From Breznakiella homolactica (GTDB lineage Bacteria; Spirochaetota; Spirochaetia; Treponematales; Breznakiellaceae): a DNA stretch of 64,000 bases. Positions 1 through 9,206 of this stretch are shown here, piece by piece. A model generated the notes under the pieces. The model worked only from the letters and a program-made list of their open reading frames with translations. It was not told where the DNA came from and did no database searches. The number at the start of each line of letters is the position of its first letter. Position 1 is the stretch's first letter. The translations under genes and the position numbers were made by a program. Where the stretch lies: assembly GCF_016616095.2 (NCBI RefSeq), contig NZ_CP067089.2:1116001-1180000 (forward strand), in the 5' to 3' direction.

Positions 1-2
1 AC

Positions 3-185
3 GTACTCCTGTCAAACAACCGGAAAGGCCAGGTTGTGGATGTTAATCCCGAAAATCCCCGGTTCCCGGTGGTCCAGGTTTTCGGGGAGCTGACCCCGGA
101 CGGAAAAAACAAAACCCTTCAGACGAACAAGGACGGTATTCACATAACCAGACCGCTCACCCGTGAGGAGATCACAGTACAATGA
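3..185 (+). CDS. C-terminal fragment, probably of an HD-GYP-type signalling protein (5' end outside the window)
   Basis: An open frame runs in from the window edge and encodes about 60 residues before TGA at 183-185. It includes VLLSNNRKGQVVDVNPENP followed by FPVVQVFGE. The pattern 'V-L-S-(N/D)-x-R-K-G-x-V-V-x-(V/I)-N-P-x-N-P-x-x-P-V-V' resembles the tail that follows the catalytic region in many HD-GYP cyclic-di-GMP phosphodiesterases, so that family is inferred. No catalytic residues are in view. The stop overlaps the start of the next gene as ATGA, which indicates translational coupling. Confidence 0.5.
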   Translation, partial: VLLSNNRKGQVVDVNPENPRFPVVQVFGELTPDGKNKTLQTNKDGIHITRPLTREEITVQ

Positions 186-1507
186 ACACCGACGACCCCC
201 CGTTATCCGGCATTCTTATTATCCTTGGCTTAATTATCCTGGGCGGTTTTTTTTCCCTCGCGGAAGCCGCGGTCCTGTCTTCCCGCAAATCCCGGATCAG
301 ATCGAAATTCGAGGGCGGAGAAAAACAATACCGTAAAATCCTGGCCCTGATTGAACGGCCCGGGCCCTTTCTTTCGGCGATTCAGGTATGTATAACCCTG
401 CTGGGTATCGTATCCGGAGCGCTGGGAGCCATCATGCTGGCGGAACCCCTGGCGGGGTATTTTGCCCGCCGCGGACTGTTCGGATCCTACGATTTAACTG
501 CCGCCTGTGTAATCATCATTGCGGGCATAACCCTGCTGTACACGGTCTTCGGTGAAATGGTCCCCAAGAAAATTGCATTGGCGAATCCCGAAAAGATAGC
601 CTCCCGCCTCGCGCCGATTCTTTCGGCACTGGCGGTCTTCTTCAAACCCCTGGTATTTATCCTTACCGGGATCAGCGGCCTGATCCTGAGGCTGTTCAGG
701 ATAAACGATACCCCGTCGGCTATGACCGAGGATGAACTCCGCACGGCCCTGATTGAGGGTGAAAAATCCGGTATTGTCGAAAGCGAGGAGCGGACCATGG
801 TTGAAGGGGTATTCTACCTCGGCGACCGCCCTGTCAGCGCCTTCATGACCCACCGGTCGGAGATTGAATGGCTTAACATCAACGCCGGCGCGGATGAAGC
901 CAAGGAACTCGCCAGGGAATCCGCTGACCAGCGGTATTTTCCCGTGGCCACCGAAAGCCTGGATAATGTTGTCGGGGTTGTCCTGGTGGAGGACATACTG
1001 CTTGCCCTCCTGGACAACCGGTGGAATGGACTCAAGGCCATCATGAAGTCCCCGCCCTTTATACCGGAAACCATGTCCGCCCTCAAGGCTTTTGAGTCCT
1101 TTAAAAAAGGCGACGCGGACATTCTGTTTATTATGGACGAATACGGCGGTTTTGCCGGGACCCTCTCCGTACGGGACCTTGTGGAAGAGATTGTCGGGGA
1201 GCTTTCAACGGACAATGACGAGGAGGAAATCCTCCTGCAGGATGACGGTACCTATCTGGTAGACGGGGTGGTAAACATCGATGACCTCGCGGAAACCCTC
1301 TGCATCGAGGATATGCTGGGAGAACACCATGAATACCATACCCTGGCGGGATTTATCCTGGAACTCGCGGAAAAGATACCCAAGACCGGGGAAGTCTACG
1401 AGTGGAACGGGTTCCGGTTTAAGATCGTGGATATGGACGGCAACCGTATTGATAAGGTCATCGTGTACCCTCCCGCGGAACAGGCGGGCAGCGCGGCAGC
1501 CCAGTAA
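182..1507 (+). CDS. CNNM/HlyC-CorC family membrane protein with CBS pair
   Basis: A 441-residue inner-membrane protein. Residues ~5-190 form the DUF21/CNNM transmembrane region, with several hydrophobic helices and the family's FSLAEAA and VFGEMVPKK segments. Residues ~205-335 are a CBS-domain pair (GVVLVEDILLALL, FIMDEYGGFAGTLSVRDLVEEIVGE). Residues ~350-430 are the CorC_HlyC C-terminal domain (YLVDGVVNIDDLAETL). Family members are linked to Mg2+ and other divalent-cation homeostasis; the old 'haemolysin' label is historical. The start overlaps the upstream stop (ATGA). The 3' end converges with the next gene after 3 bases. A second paralogue lies at 32067-33353. Confidence 0.9.
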   Translation: MNTDDPPLSGILIILGLIILGGFFSLAEAAVLSSRKSRIRSKFEGGEKQYRKILALIERPGPFLSAIQVCITLLGIVSGALGAIMLAEPLAGYFARRGLFGSYDLTAACVIIIAGITLLYTVFGEMVPKKIALANPEKIASRLAPILSALAVFFKPLVFILTGISGLILRLFRINDTPSAMTEDELRTALIEGEKSGIVESEERTMVEGVFYLGDRPVSAFMTHRSEIEWLNINAGADEAKELARESADQRYFPVATESLDNVVGVVLVEDILLALLDNRWNGLKAIMKSPPFIPETMSALKAFESFKKGDADILFIMDEYGGFAGTLSVRDLVEEIVGELSTDNDEEEILLQDDGTYLVDGVVNIDDLAETLCIEDMLGEHHEYHTLAGFILELAEKIPKTGEVYEWNGFRFKIVDMDGNRIDKVIVYPPAEQAGSAAAQ

Positions 1508-1510
1508 ACC

Positions 1511-4405
1511 CTACAGCGGCACGGTTCCTTCGGGGAATATAGAATCCTCTTCTCCCAGCCGGATTTTGGCATCTTTGAATTTTAGAAAAAGGCTTTCCTC
1601 CCGCAGCGCCCAGGAAACGAACAGGCCCAGATGGTACAGCATCTCCACTTCCTCGGGGAACCAATCCCGTTTCCCGGGGCTGGCCACTTCAAAACCCATA
1701 AAGCCGGTCAACGCGCCGAGTCCCCAGAGGGGAAGCACCACAATGGAATTTACATCCCGCCGGGCGAACTTATCCCTGAATTTTTCTGAGAAATACCGCA
1801 TATCCGAACTGAGAATGATGCCCTGGTTCCGCAGGGCCGAAAGCCAGTCATCGGAAAGCGTAACTTCGCTGCCCCGTTCGAGCCGGGTTTCTACCCCCGG
1901 AGCCAGCCACTCGCTTATTTTCAGCGCCCTGGAGGCGCCGGTCAGGGCAAATACATACCCCCGGCTCACCCGGAATTCCTCGCCCACCCGGCTCAGTACC
2001 ATATCGAGGGCTTTAGCCAAATCGAGCTCATTGGTAAAATAATGCAGGCTGTAGTTGAGAAGCCTGGAAAGATGGGGAGTGGTGATATAGGTCCCTTCGG
2101 GGGTTTTCATCAGTTCCATATCCACCGGATTAACCGTACGGACCGGGAAAACCCCCTCGGAGCTGTAAAAATTATGGAGCTTTCCGGACAGATCCTCCGG
2201 GGAAAGGGGTTTTGAGAAAAGATACCCCTGAAAAAAATCGACCCTGTTTTTTAACAGTATGTCCATCTGTTCGCTGTTTTCCACCCCCTCGGCCACGATC
2301 TTAAGCCCCGCGCCGTGGGCGAATTCCACCAGTATGTAGATCATCTGCTGCAGGTACGCATCGGTTTCGATGGTGGTGATAAAGGACCGGTCCGCCTTAA
2401 CCTCGGTCACCGGAAGGTTCCGGAGATTGGAAAACGAGGCGTACCCTGTTCCGAAATCATCCAGGGAAAGGCTGATCCCGGCTTTGCAGAAGAGATCCAG
2501 GGATTCCAGGGTGTAATCGTTAAAGGTAACCTCCGCGCTTTCGGTAATTTCCAGGGACAGCTTTTCCGGCGGGTATTCCTGCTCATGGATAAGGGCTATG
2601 AGGTGCTTGCACAAATTGTGGCTGTTCAGCTGGATAGGAGAAAGATTAACGTGCAGCTTGAAGGATTCCAGAGTGTCCAAGCCCCATTTTTTCACCTGCG
2701 CTAAGGACTCCCTAAGGGTCCATTCCCCGATCAGACCTATGAGCCCCATCTGTTCCGCCTGGCGGATAAAAACATCCGGGGGAACCGGGCCGCCTCCCGG
2801 CATGGTCCAGCGGCAGAGGACCTCCAATCCGCACCAGGTTCCGGTGCGGGGGTCCGCCAGGGGCTGGTAGTTGAGGGAAAATCCCTCCATGCTGTTGAGG
2901 ACACAATCCTTGAGAAGCAGTTCCATCCGGAGCTGGGTCTGGAGGGTGCTGCTCATATCCTCATCGTACCAGAGGATATCGGGATTCCGGTGGGCCAGCA
3001 CCATGATCCGTTCAAAAACATTGACCAGTTCGGAATAACTTTCAAAGGGTTTGCCGCAGGGAAACACCCCGATGGCAATTTCAATAAAAATATTCTGATT
3101 CATGCTTCCCAGCTCAACGTGCCAGGGTTCCGTGAAACGGTCGGAAATTCTCCGCGCAAAGGCACGGACATCCGCGGGGGATTCTTTCTGGATGTACACA
3201 CCAAAGGATTTTCCGCCCATACGGTAGATCCGGAATTCATTGTTAATATTGAAATACTGTATCCAGGAAACCACGGATTCTACCAGCAGATCCCCTACAT
3301 CCCGGGAATAAACCTCGTTTATCCTATGAAGGTCCTTGATATCGAAACAGATCAGGTAATAGTTTTCACTGGTATGTTCCTGAATATCCTGGAACAGCCG
3401 CAGGGCGTTGGGGATCTTAAGGCGCTGGTCGTAATAGGCCAGGTACGAAATCTCTTCTTCAAGTTTTTTTCTTTCCGTGATGTCGATATACGTACACATA
3501 TGCACCAGCCGGCCGTCGGTCCAGCGCAGCGCCCGGTCCGAGAGCCGGAGCCATTTATTGAATTTCGGAACGTAATTCTCCCAGACATGGGGTTTCCCCG
3601 GTTCACCGTTCTCATCAAGAAGATACTCGGCGGGACAGAACGGACAGGGACTGTCATAGCCGAGCATGGAATAGCATATTTTTCCGTTGGCTTCCTTGCA
3701 GGTTAAGCCGATGGTACTGGCATAGGTATTGTTGCACAGAATAATTTCGCCGGAATAGAAATCCGTTACATACAGCCCCACATCGGACAGGTCAACCATG
3801 GTCCTGAAGGCGTTTGAGGAATTCTGTATTTTGTTTGACAGATTCACGAGCTTTTCATTCTGGACTCTAATATTTTCCGAAGCTTCCGCAACCTTGATCA
3901 TTTCGTCCATTATTATTTTCAGGAAATCAACACAGTCGTAAAATTCCCGTTCCGTAAAAAACGGTATATGCTCCAGAGCCTCGCCGGCCTCTTCCCGGTT
4001 AAAGCCCGCCTTTTCCGCGGCTTCAAGAAAACGGGAATTTTCCACCCCTTCAATCCGGACCTGCCCCAAAAGCCAGCAGCCGAGATACTGCCCGTTGATA
4101 AAAATCGGCACGGCTCCGGTTTTTAATCCCGTCAGCGGGCAAGTCAGGGCAGCGGGTTTCCGGGTTTTTCTGATTACGCCGATAAGATTCTGCTTTGTTT
4201 CCCGGCAAATATCCTGCCCCCACGAGGGCCTGCTCATCATCACGCAGAACAGGGAACGGTTTGAACTTTCCGTTACCGGTATTCCGTCGCTGTCGAGCAT
4301 AAGCAGCGACAGCTTTACAACCCGGGAAAAATTGTCCTGAATATTCTGAAGGTAGGCGAAATCAAATATATCTTCCAGTTTTGTTTTTTCGGCGGTTTTC
4401 AGCAT
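1511..4405 (-). CDS. PocR-PAS-GGDEF(degenerate)-EAL-GAF signalling protein, probable c-di-GMP phosphodiesterase
   Basis: A 964-residue soluble protein. Residues ~8-185 are a PocR-type sensor domain (Cys-containing: FCVMMSR, CPLTGLKTGAVPIF). Residues ~205-315 are a PAS domain with a CPFC motif. Residues ~325-455 are a GGDEF fold whose signature is GGKSF at 397-401, so cyclase activity is unlikely. Residues ~490-735 are an EAL domain that keeps its metal and catalytic positions (EVL, NLS, EITES, LDDFGTGYASF, VKADRSF, EGVEN, QGYLFSKP). The C-terminus (~775-945) is GAF-like. A GAGGGG-type ribosome site precedes the ATG. PocR domains are known or predicted to bind small organic ligands, so this protein may couple such a signal to c-di-GMP breakdown; the ligand is unknown. 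Confidence 0.88.
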   Translation of the reverse strand: MLKTAEKTKLEDIFDFAYLQNIQDNFSRVVKLSLLMLDSDGIPVTESSNRSLFCVMMSRPSWGQDICRETKQNLIGVIRKTRKPAALTCPLTGLKTGAVPIFINGQYLGCWLLGQVRIEGVENSRFLEAAEKAGFNREEAGEALEHIPFFTEREFYDCVDFLKIIMDEMIKVAEASENIRVQNEKLVNLSNKIQNSSNAFRTMVDLSDVGLYVTDFYSGEIILCNNTYASTIGLTCKEANGKICYSMLGYDSPCPFCPAEYLLDENGEPGKPHVWENYVPKFNKWLRLSDRALRWTDGRLVHMCTYIDITERKKLEEEISYLAYYDQRLKIPNALRLFQDIQEHTSENYYLICFDIKDLHRINEVYSRDVGDLLVESVVSWIQYFNINNEFRIYRMGGKSFGVYIQKESPADVRAFARRISDRFTEPWHVELGSMNQNIFIEIAIGVFPCGKPFESYSELVNVFERIMVLAHRNPDILWYDEDMSSTLQTQLRMELLLKDCVLNSMEGFSLNYQPLADPRTGTWCGLEVLCRWTMPGGGPVPPDVFIRQAEQMGLIGLIGEWTLRESLAQVKKWGLDTLESFKLHVNLSPIQLNSHNLCKHLIALIHEQEYPPEKLSLEITESAEVTFNDYTLESLDLFCKAGISLSLDDFGTGYASFSNLRNLPVTEVKADRSFITTIETDAYLQQMIYILVEFAHGAGLKIVAEGVENSEQMDILLKNRVDFFQGYLFSKPLSPEDLSGKLHNFYSSEGVFPVRTVNPVDMELMKTPEGTYITTPHLSRLLNYSLHYFTNELDLAKALDMVLSRVGEEFRVSRGYVFALTGASRALKISEWLAPGVETRLERGSEVTLSDDWLSALRNQGIILSSDMRYFSEKFRDKFARRDVNSIVVLPLWGLGALTGFMGFEVASPGKRDWFPEEVEMLYHLGLFVSWALREESLFLKFKDAKIRLGEEDSIFPEGTVPL

Positions 4406-4478
4406 AGTAATCCCCTCTCTGATATACTACATCTCTATGATACTGTATCCGCCGTTATTTTCGAGATTTCCGGAAAAA

Positions 4479-4506
4479 TAAATAGTAACTTCCTTTTAAA
4501 AATCAA
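4479..4506 (-). promoter_or_regulatory. Predicted sigma-70 promoter of the PocR-EAL gene
   Basis: On the minus strand TTGATT (4506-4501) is followed after 16 bases by TATTTA (4484-4479), about 75 bases upstream of the start codon, in an AT-rich stretch. The rest of the 4406-4627 gap holds an imperfect hairpin (CCCTCA 4537-4542 with TGAGGG 4555-4560) and nothing else I recognise. Confidence 0.45.
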
Positions 4507-4627
4507 AAAAAAATCCAGCACAATCCCGGACCAGGGCCCTCAATGCTTCCGCGCTGAGGGTTTCCGCAGACTGCAGATATCCGCCCCGCTTATTGAGTCT
4601 GCCATTGGCTTATGATAAAATCGGATA

Positions 4628-6253
4628 ATGGTGAAAAAGCGAATGCTCTGTTTGGCCGGGATCGCACTGTTTGCCGCGGCAAGTCTGTTTCCGGCTCCTT
4701 ATACCGTAATTTCCCCCGGGGATCCCGTTCTGGAGGATCTCCGCTTTGTGGTCCGGGAAAGCGGAAAAAGTTTTACTTCCCTCACGCCGCCCCTGTCAAA
4801 ACACGAAGTTCTCCTGATTCTGGAAGGCATTGACGAGGGCCGGCTTTCCGAATCCGGCAGAAAGGCCTACCGGTCCGTTCTCCAGGCGGTCAATCCGGTA
4901 CCGCTTCTGCAGACGGGCTTCTTCGGTTTCGATGTTCACGGTGAAGCGGCCCTCGAGGGCCGGTGGCGGTCCGACAGCGACATACCGTGGATGAAGAAGG
5001 AAAAAACCAGTTCCTCCGTGCTCAGCCTGCCGGTGGATCTGTATTTCGGGGAACGCCTGTACGGTACAATTGTCCCGGTGCTGCGGAGTGATCCCTCATT
5101 TTACGATAACGGAACCAACTGGGGCACCAATGTGCCCTATGAAACCGAACGGATCGACCTGAACATGCCCTTTAAAGCGTTTATGGCCGCCGGCGGCCCC
5201 TGGTGGAATTTTCAGATCGGACGGGACCGGCTTGACTTCGGGAGCGGTATCACCGGCAACCTCGCGGTATCCGATACGCCGGATTACTATGACTTTGCCC
5301 GGATCTCCCTGTTTTCGTCGAATATTAAATACACATTCCTGCTTTCCCAGTTTCCCATGGCCTTAAAAGGACTCATCGCCGATGGCTTCACCCACCCGGA
5401 TATGAATGATTCCACGGGAACCACCCAGCGGTACCTCTATTTTCACCGCATCGATGTCAGGCTGTTTGAGCGGCTCTCTATAGGGTTATCCGAAGGCGTT
5501 ATGGTCGGCAACTCACCGCCGGAACTCCGGTTTATGAGCCCCCTGGCGGTGTTCCATTCCTACTTCGGCTGGAACGATTACGACCAGACCGACGGTGATC
5601 TGGTGGGGTCCATGCTGTCGCTGGATCTGGAATGGGCAATTATGCCGTCCCTGACCCTCTACGGTCAGTTTGTTATGAACGATTACGCCACCCCCTATGA
5701 ACGGAAAAACTGGCCCGATTCGGTCAGCCCCAACGGCCTGGGATGGCTCGCCGGGCTTGAATACGTCCGGGATATTCACACCTGGAGAACTTCATTTTTC
5801 GGGGAATTTATGTACGGCGATCCGTACCTCTATGTGCTGTCCAGCCCCTACGCCAGTTTTATTTCCATGCGGCGGCTGTCCCATCTAACCTCAAAGGATC
5901 CGGTTTACTCCTGGATCGGCTATCCCGACGGCAGGGATGCCTTACACGTAACCTTGGGGGCCACGGTGTACAAGGCCCCGGTAAAACTGGGAGCCCGCCT
6001 GTCCTTTTCATCCCAGGGCGAACACGGAGTATCATGGGATTGGACAAAAGGAGAAGATGCGGTTAATCAGCGAAGCCCCAGCGGTACGGCGGAAAACACC
6101 TTTAAGGCTTCCGCGGACGCGGAATGGGAAATACTCCGGGGACTAAAGCTTTCCGCGTATCTCGGCGGGACCTTTATTTACAACTATGAGCATTCCGGCG
6201 GCGAGCGCAGAATCGGAGCGGAGGCTGGCCTGGCGGTCTCGTATTTCTATTAG
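4628..6253 (+). CDS. Outer-membrane beta-barrel protein, Wzi/capsule-assembly-like
   Basis: A 541-residue exported protein. Residues 1-22 look like a signal peptide (MVKKRMLCLAGIALFAAASL then FPAP). The rest alternates short amphipathic strands rich in Tyr, Trp and Phe, and ends in an aromatic residue (VSYFY), as expected for an outer-membrane barrel. The stretch WWNFQIGRDRLDFGSGITGN, followed by YDFARISLF, resembles the Wzi/capsule-assembly barrel group. That group anchors surface polysaccharide; here the function is inferred only. No strong ribosome-binding site is visible, so the start could be the GTG one codon downstream. The stop overlaps the convergent helicase stop by 4 bases. Confidence 0.65.
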   Translation: MVKKRMLCLAGIALFAAASLFPAPYTVISPGDPVLEDLRFVVRESGKSFTSLTPPLSKHEVLLILEGIDEGRLSESGRKAYRSVLQAVNPVPLLQTGFFGFDVHGEAALEGRWRSDSDIPWMKKEKTSSSVLSLPVDLYFGERLYGTIVPVLRSDPSFYDNGTNWGTNVPYETERIDLNMPFKAFMAAGGPWWNFQIGRDRLDFGSGITGNLAVSDTPDYYDFARISLFSSNIKYTFLLSQFPMALKGLIADGFTHPDMNDSTGTTQRYLYFHRIDVRLFERLSIGLSEGVMVGNSPPELRFMSPLAVFHSYFGWNDYDQTDGDLVGSMLSLDLEWAIMPSLTLYGQFVMNDYATPYERKNWPDSVSPNGLGWLAGLEYVRDIHTWRTSFFGEFMYGDPYLYVLSSPYASFISMRRLSHLTSKDPVYSWIGYPDGRDALHVTLGATVYKAPVKLGARLSFSSQGEHGVSWDWTKGEDAVNQRSPSGTAENTFKASADAEWEILRGLKLSAYLGGTFIYNYEHSGGERRIGAEAGLAVSYFY

Positions 6254-7512
6254 GCTTTTCCGGCGCTGTCCTGCGGGGGCCGGCGCTTTTTTCCGTCCTT
6301 TGATCCGGGATGCCGGCTGTTTTCCGGAGGACGCTCTTCCTCCGGGCTGTCCGGGAAGCAAACCTGCCCTTTGTACAGAACCTTGGGAAAAACCACGATT
6401 CCCATTTTCTTTTCCAGAGAAGCCAGCCGCGGAAGCTCCAGTTCATCCCCGATGGTAGCCATAATACCTTTCTTGCCGGCCCGGGCGGTCCTGCCGGCCC
6501 GGTGGATGTAGGCTTCGGCGGTCCTGGGAACATCCAGGGCGATAATGTGGGTTATACCGGGAATATCCAGCCCCCGGGCGGACAGGTCGCTGGTTACCAG
6601 GACCTGTATACTGCCTTTGCGGAAATCATCCATGGTCTGTTTCCGGTCCTTCCGGTCCATGCCCCCGTAGAGTCCGCCGGCGGCGACCCCGTGATGCTGG
6701 AGCTTGGAAACCACGGTGCCGATCTTACTGGTATCATCGATAAACACCAGGGCTTTCCTGGGTTTTACCGCGCTGAGCAGGGACCGGAGGGTATCTATCT
6801 TTTTCCGCCCCTCACTGAAAAACGCCCAATGCTCAATATACTCCCGGACTATTTCCTGCCGGGAGGTTTCTTTTTCCAGCGGCGGAGCCGTGAAAAACGG
6901 CAGCAGCCGGTCCCGGGCTTTCTGCGGTATGGTGGCGGAGCACGCGGCGGTTATCCGTTCCTTCGGCAGGAGCCCCGCCAATTCGGAAACCTCCCCGCAG
7001 AGTTCATCCGCAACGAGCCGGTCCGCTTCATCCATGATGAAACAGACAACCCCCCGGAGCTTCAGTTTTCCCATACGGGCGAGCTGGAGAATCCGTCCGG
7101 GGTTGCCCACCACGATCCGGGGTTTGTCTTTTTTCAGGGTTTCGATCTGGCGGCCGGTATTTGCGGAACCGATAAGCAGGCCGGTCTTGATGCCGGTCCC
7201 GTTAAGCAGAAAATCAGATTCCTTCTTTATCTGGGAACATAATTCATACGTGGGGGCGCAGACGAGCACTTCCGGTCCCTGACCGGACCGCGGGTTTTCC
7301 GCGAGACGCTGGAGTATGGGGACAAGGTAGGCGAAGGTTTTTCCGGTGCCCGTGGCGGATGAAAAGAGCACGTCCCGGCCGGCGGCCAGTTCGGGAATCA
7401 CCAGCCGCTGAATCTCCGTGGGAACCGCGATCTGCCGTTCCCCGAGGCGCTGAATAAAAAACGGCGTGACCCCCATGCCGGCGAAGGTTTCCGCTTCGGA
7501 TGGGCCGCTCAT
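6250..7512 (-). CDS. DEAD-box ATP-dependent RNA helicase
   Basis: A 420-residue helicase with all core motifs: a Q motif region ([20 protein letters not shown]), motif I ATGTGKT, Ia (PTYELC, altered from PTRELA), II DEAD, III SAT, motif V region ([14 protein letters not shown]) and [12 protein letters not shown]. It likely remodels RNA in the cytoplasm (rRNA maturation, mRNA turnover or cold growth). The open frame extends 46 codons further upstream, but that part is an out-of-frame reading of the preceding glycosyltransferase. I place the start at MSGPSEAET because its ATG overlaps the upstream TGA as ATGA. A short, basic, proline-rich C-terminal tail may bind RNA. Confidence 0.9.
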   Translation of the reverse strand: MSGPSEAETFAGMGVTPFFIQRLGERQIAVPTEIQRLVIPELAAGRDVLFSSATGTGKTFAYLVPILQRLAENPRSGQGPEVLVCAPTYELCSQIKKESDFLLNGTGIKTGLLIGSANTGRQIETLKKDKPRIVVGNPGRILQLARMGKLKLRGVVCFIMDEADRLVADELCGEVSELAGLLPKERITAACSATIPQKARDRLLPFFTAPPLEKETSRQEIVREYIEHWAFFSEGRKKIDTLRSLLSAVKPRKALVFIDDTSKIGTVVSKLQHHGVAAGGLYGGMDRKDRKQTMDDFRKGSIQVLVTSDLSARGLDIPGITHIIALDVPRTAEAYIHRAGRTARAGKKGIMATIGDELELPRLASLEKKMGIVVFPKVLYKGQVCFPDSPEEERPPENSRHPGSKDGKKRRPPQDSAGKA

Positions 7513-8660
7513 TTCCGGTATTCTTCGTAGACCGCGACCATGGAATCGATAAACCGCTCCACCGAGTAATTCCGGGAAATTTCCTCGGACCGCCTGCCCA
7601 TGGTTTCCTTGAGCTGCGGATTGGAGAGGATCTCCACGGCTTTTTCCCACATCTTCGTATCATCCTCCACGGCAAACCCGTTTTCCCCGTTAAGCACCAT
7701 ATCCTGTATACTCGGGTCAGCGGCGGCAACAATGGGAAGGCCCGACGCCATGGATTCAATAAAGGTAATGGGATGCACCTCACTGTGGGAGGCGCTCATA
7801 AACATATCCGCCGCGGCGTAGATCTGTTTGATTTCCTCAGGCCATTGGAGATACCCGGTAAAAACCACCGAGGTATGGATTCCCAGTTCATAGGCGTGGT
7901 TCTGCAGGGCCCGCCGGTCGGGGCCGTCGCCGACCATTACCAGGTGCGCCTTGGGGCACCGCTCCCGGATTTCCTTGAAATTATTCATTAGGGTGTATAC
8001 GTTTTTTTCCACCGCCAGCCGTCCTACGAACACGATGAGGTCGGCGTCGTCGGCGATACGGAACCGCTGCCTGATTTCCAGCGCGTCCTTGCTGAGCTCA
8101 TGGGACCGTTCGTAGAACTGGGACAGATCTATGCCGTTGGGCACGACCCTGACCGGCCGGGGATATTTAATCCCCGCCAGATAATCCTTTATTTTCCGGG
8201 ACGGCGCGATAACGCAGCGCTGGCTCCGCAGAATATGGCGGAGGAACGCCGGAAGGTTGTTTTTAAGAAAAGGCTTTATCAGGGGAACGTAATACAGATA
8301 GTCATCGTAGTAGGTATGCAGGGTATGGATAGAAGGAATTCCCAGTTTTCTGCTGACCGCCCGGGAAGCCATATACAGGCTGAATTCCGAATGGGTATGG
8401 ATGATATCGAGATTCAGGGGTTTGGCGGCATCCAGAACCTGCTTTTCAAAAAAGACACCGATCCGGTGCTGGGGCTCATTGGGAAACTGGATCGATTTGA
8501 GCCGGATTACGCCTTCCTCGGGGACCGCATTGGGATGGCGGACGGTAAACACATAGACCCGGTGGCCGCGGTTTTCCAGTTCCTTTTTAAGGGTTCTGAT
8601 AACCGTTACGACGCCGTTGACCTGGGGTACATAGGTATCACTGAAGATCCCGATATTCAT
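7509..8660 (-). CDS. GT4 glycosyltransferase, diacylglycerol glucosyltransferase-like
   Basis: A 383-residue GT-B fold enzyme. The N-terminal acceptor domain starts [17 protein letters not shown] and contains [11 protein letters not shown], typical of GT4 enzymes that glycosylate diacylglycerol or similar lipid acceptors at the membrane. The C-terminal donor domain contains the VGRLAVEKN segment and the E-x7-E motif ([17 protein letters not shown]) that binds the nucleotide sugar. The likely role is synthesis of membrane glycolipid, which many treponemes carry; the exact sugar and acceptor cannot be read from sequence. It is the first gene of a two-gene unit with the helicase (ATGA overlap). 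Confidence 0.85.
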   Translation of the reverse strand: MNIGIFSDTYVPQVNGVVTVIRTLKKELENRGHRVYVFTVRHPNAVPEEGVIRLKSIQFPNEPQHRIGVFFEKQVLDAAKPLNLDIIHTHSEFSLYMASRAVSRKLGIPSIHTLHTYYDDYLYYVPLIKPFLKNNLPAFLRHILRSQRCVIAPSRKIKDYLAGIKYPRPVRVVPNGIDLSQFYERSHELSKDALEIRQRFRIADDADLIVFVGRLAVEKNVYTLMNNFKEIRERCPKAHLVMVGDGPDRRALQNHAYELGIHTSVVFTGYLQWPEEIKQIYAAADMFMSASHSEVHPITFIESMASGLPIVAAADPSIQDMVLNGENGFAVEDDTKMWEKAVEILSNPQLKETMGRRSEEISRNYSVERFIDSMVAVYEEYRK

Positions 8661-8710
8661 AGGTACTCCTTCCCGTATACTATAGCCTATTATCCCGCAA
8701 CAGTCGAGTC

Positions 8711-8905
8711 AGAGGGGGAGCGCCGGGACTGACAATCCGGAAAGCACCCGTGTGTAATGGTTCTGCGGGTGCTTTCCGGCTTAACCGGCCCGGTGCGGCC
8801 CGGTCAACCGGGGCTGCTCCCCCTCGCTGCAGCCCCGCTTCGCGGGTCTTCCGCTGCCCCCACTTCTGGTTCCCCGGTTCGGCTGCCTTTCCGGGGTGGT
8901 GTGAT
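8711..8905 (+). repeat. Intergenic hairpin element, head/tail type (copy A1)
   Basis: The segment begins with a GGGGGAG head and contains ccggaaagcacccg (8737-8750), repeated as a perfect inverted copy at 8766-8779. It includes the module cccacttctggttccc (8859-8874) and ends in a tttccgggg...gatgccgg tail. The head, the 16-base module and the tail recur in the same order at 33391-33600. The head recurs on the minus strand at 50836-51045. The interior between modules is different and GC-palindromic. No coding potential is convincing here. The whole 8661-9206 gap is made of this element, copy A2 and a short promoter region. Confidence 0.7.
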
Positions 8906-8974
8906 GCCGGAGCCGACAGCTGCCCGGCCGCACCCTATCCCGGGATGGTCTTCCCTCACCCAGCCCCCCCACAG

Positions 8975-9102
8975 AAAAAGCACAGCAGCATGGTGCGGCA
9001 AAGCAGCGCCGGGTGTCGTATGAAAAGCAATACCGCTCCGCGGATATTGTTTTCATACGACAGGCCCCGCGGAATTGGCATCCCCATGCTGCTGTGCTTT
9101 TT
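8975..9102 (+). repeat. Intergenic nested-hairpin element (copy A2)
   Basis: Two nested perfect inverted repeats. The outer arms are 19 bases (8975-8993, AAAAAGCACAGCAGCATGG, and 9084-9102). The inner arms are 13 bases (9014-9026, TGTCGTATGAAAA, and 9050-9062), extended by CAATA/TATTG. The right inner arm runs directly into ggccccgc. The element aligns over its whole length with the reverse complement of 49973-50082. The poly-T after the outer arm could also act as a terminator, but no gene points into it from the left. Confidence 0.75.
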
Positions 9103-9143
9103 TCAGTATTGTATAAAAACCGTATAAATATGCTTTGCCAGTC

Positions 9144-9172
9144 TGGTCAAAATACCGGTATTCTGCTAAAAT
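9144..9172 (+). promoter_or_regulatory. Possible promoter of the symporter-iorAB-paaK operon
   Basis: TGGTCA (9144-9149), a 17-base spacer and TAAAAT (9167-9172) preceded by TG (extended -10) lie 35 bases before the TTG start of the symporter. An alternative pair is TTGCCA (9135-9140) with TATTCT (9159-9164). Confidence 0.35.
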
Positions 9173-9206
9173 CTCACAAACTTTCCCTGGGTAAAGGAGA
9201 TCCTCT

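Noticed and set aside
6310-7242. 310-codon open frame on the plus strand
   Set aside because: It is antisense to the DEAD-box helicase, with no ribosome site and low-complexity Gly/Pro translation typical of reading a GC-rich gene backwards.
8975-9102. Insertion-sequence or transposase remnant
   Set aside because: Inverted repeats are nested around one centre, with no transposase coding and no flanking target duplication visible.
8750-9127. Open frames inside the 8661-9206 gap
   Set aside because: They run through the inverted repeats on both strands and give Pro/Arg/Gly-rich low-complexity products; treated as non-coding repeat DNA.
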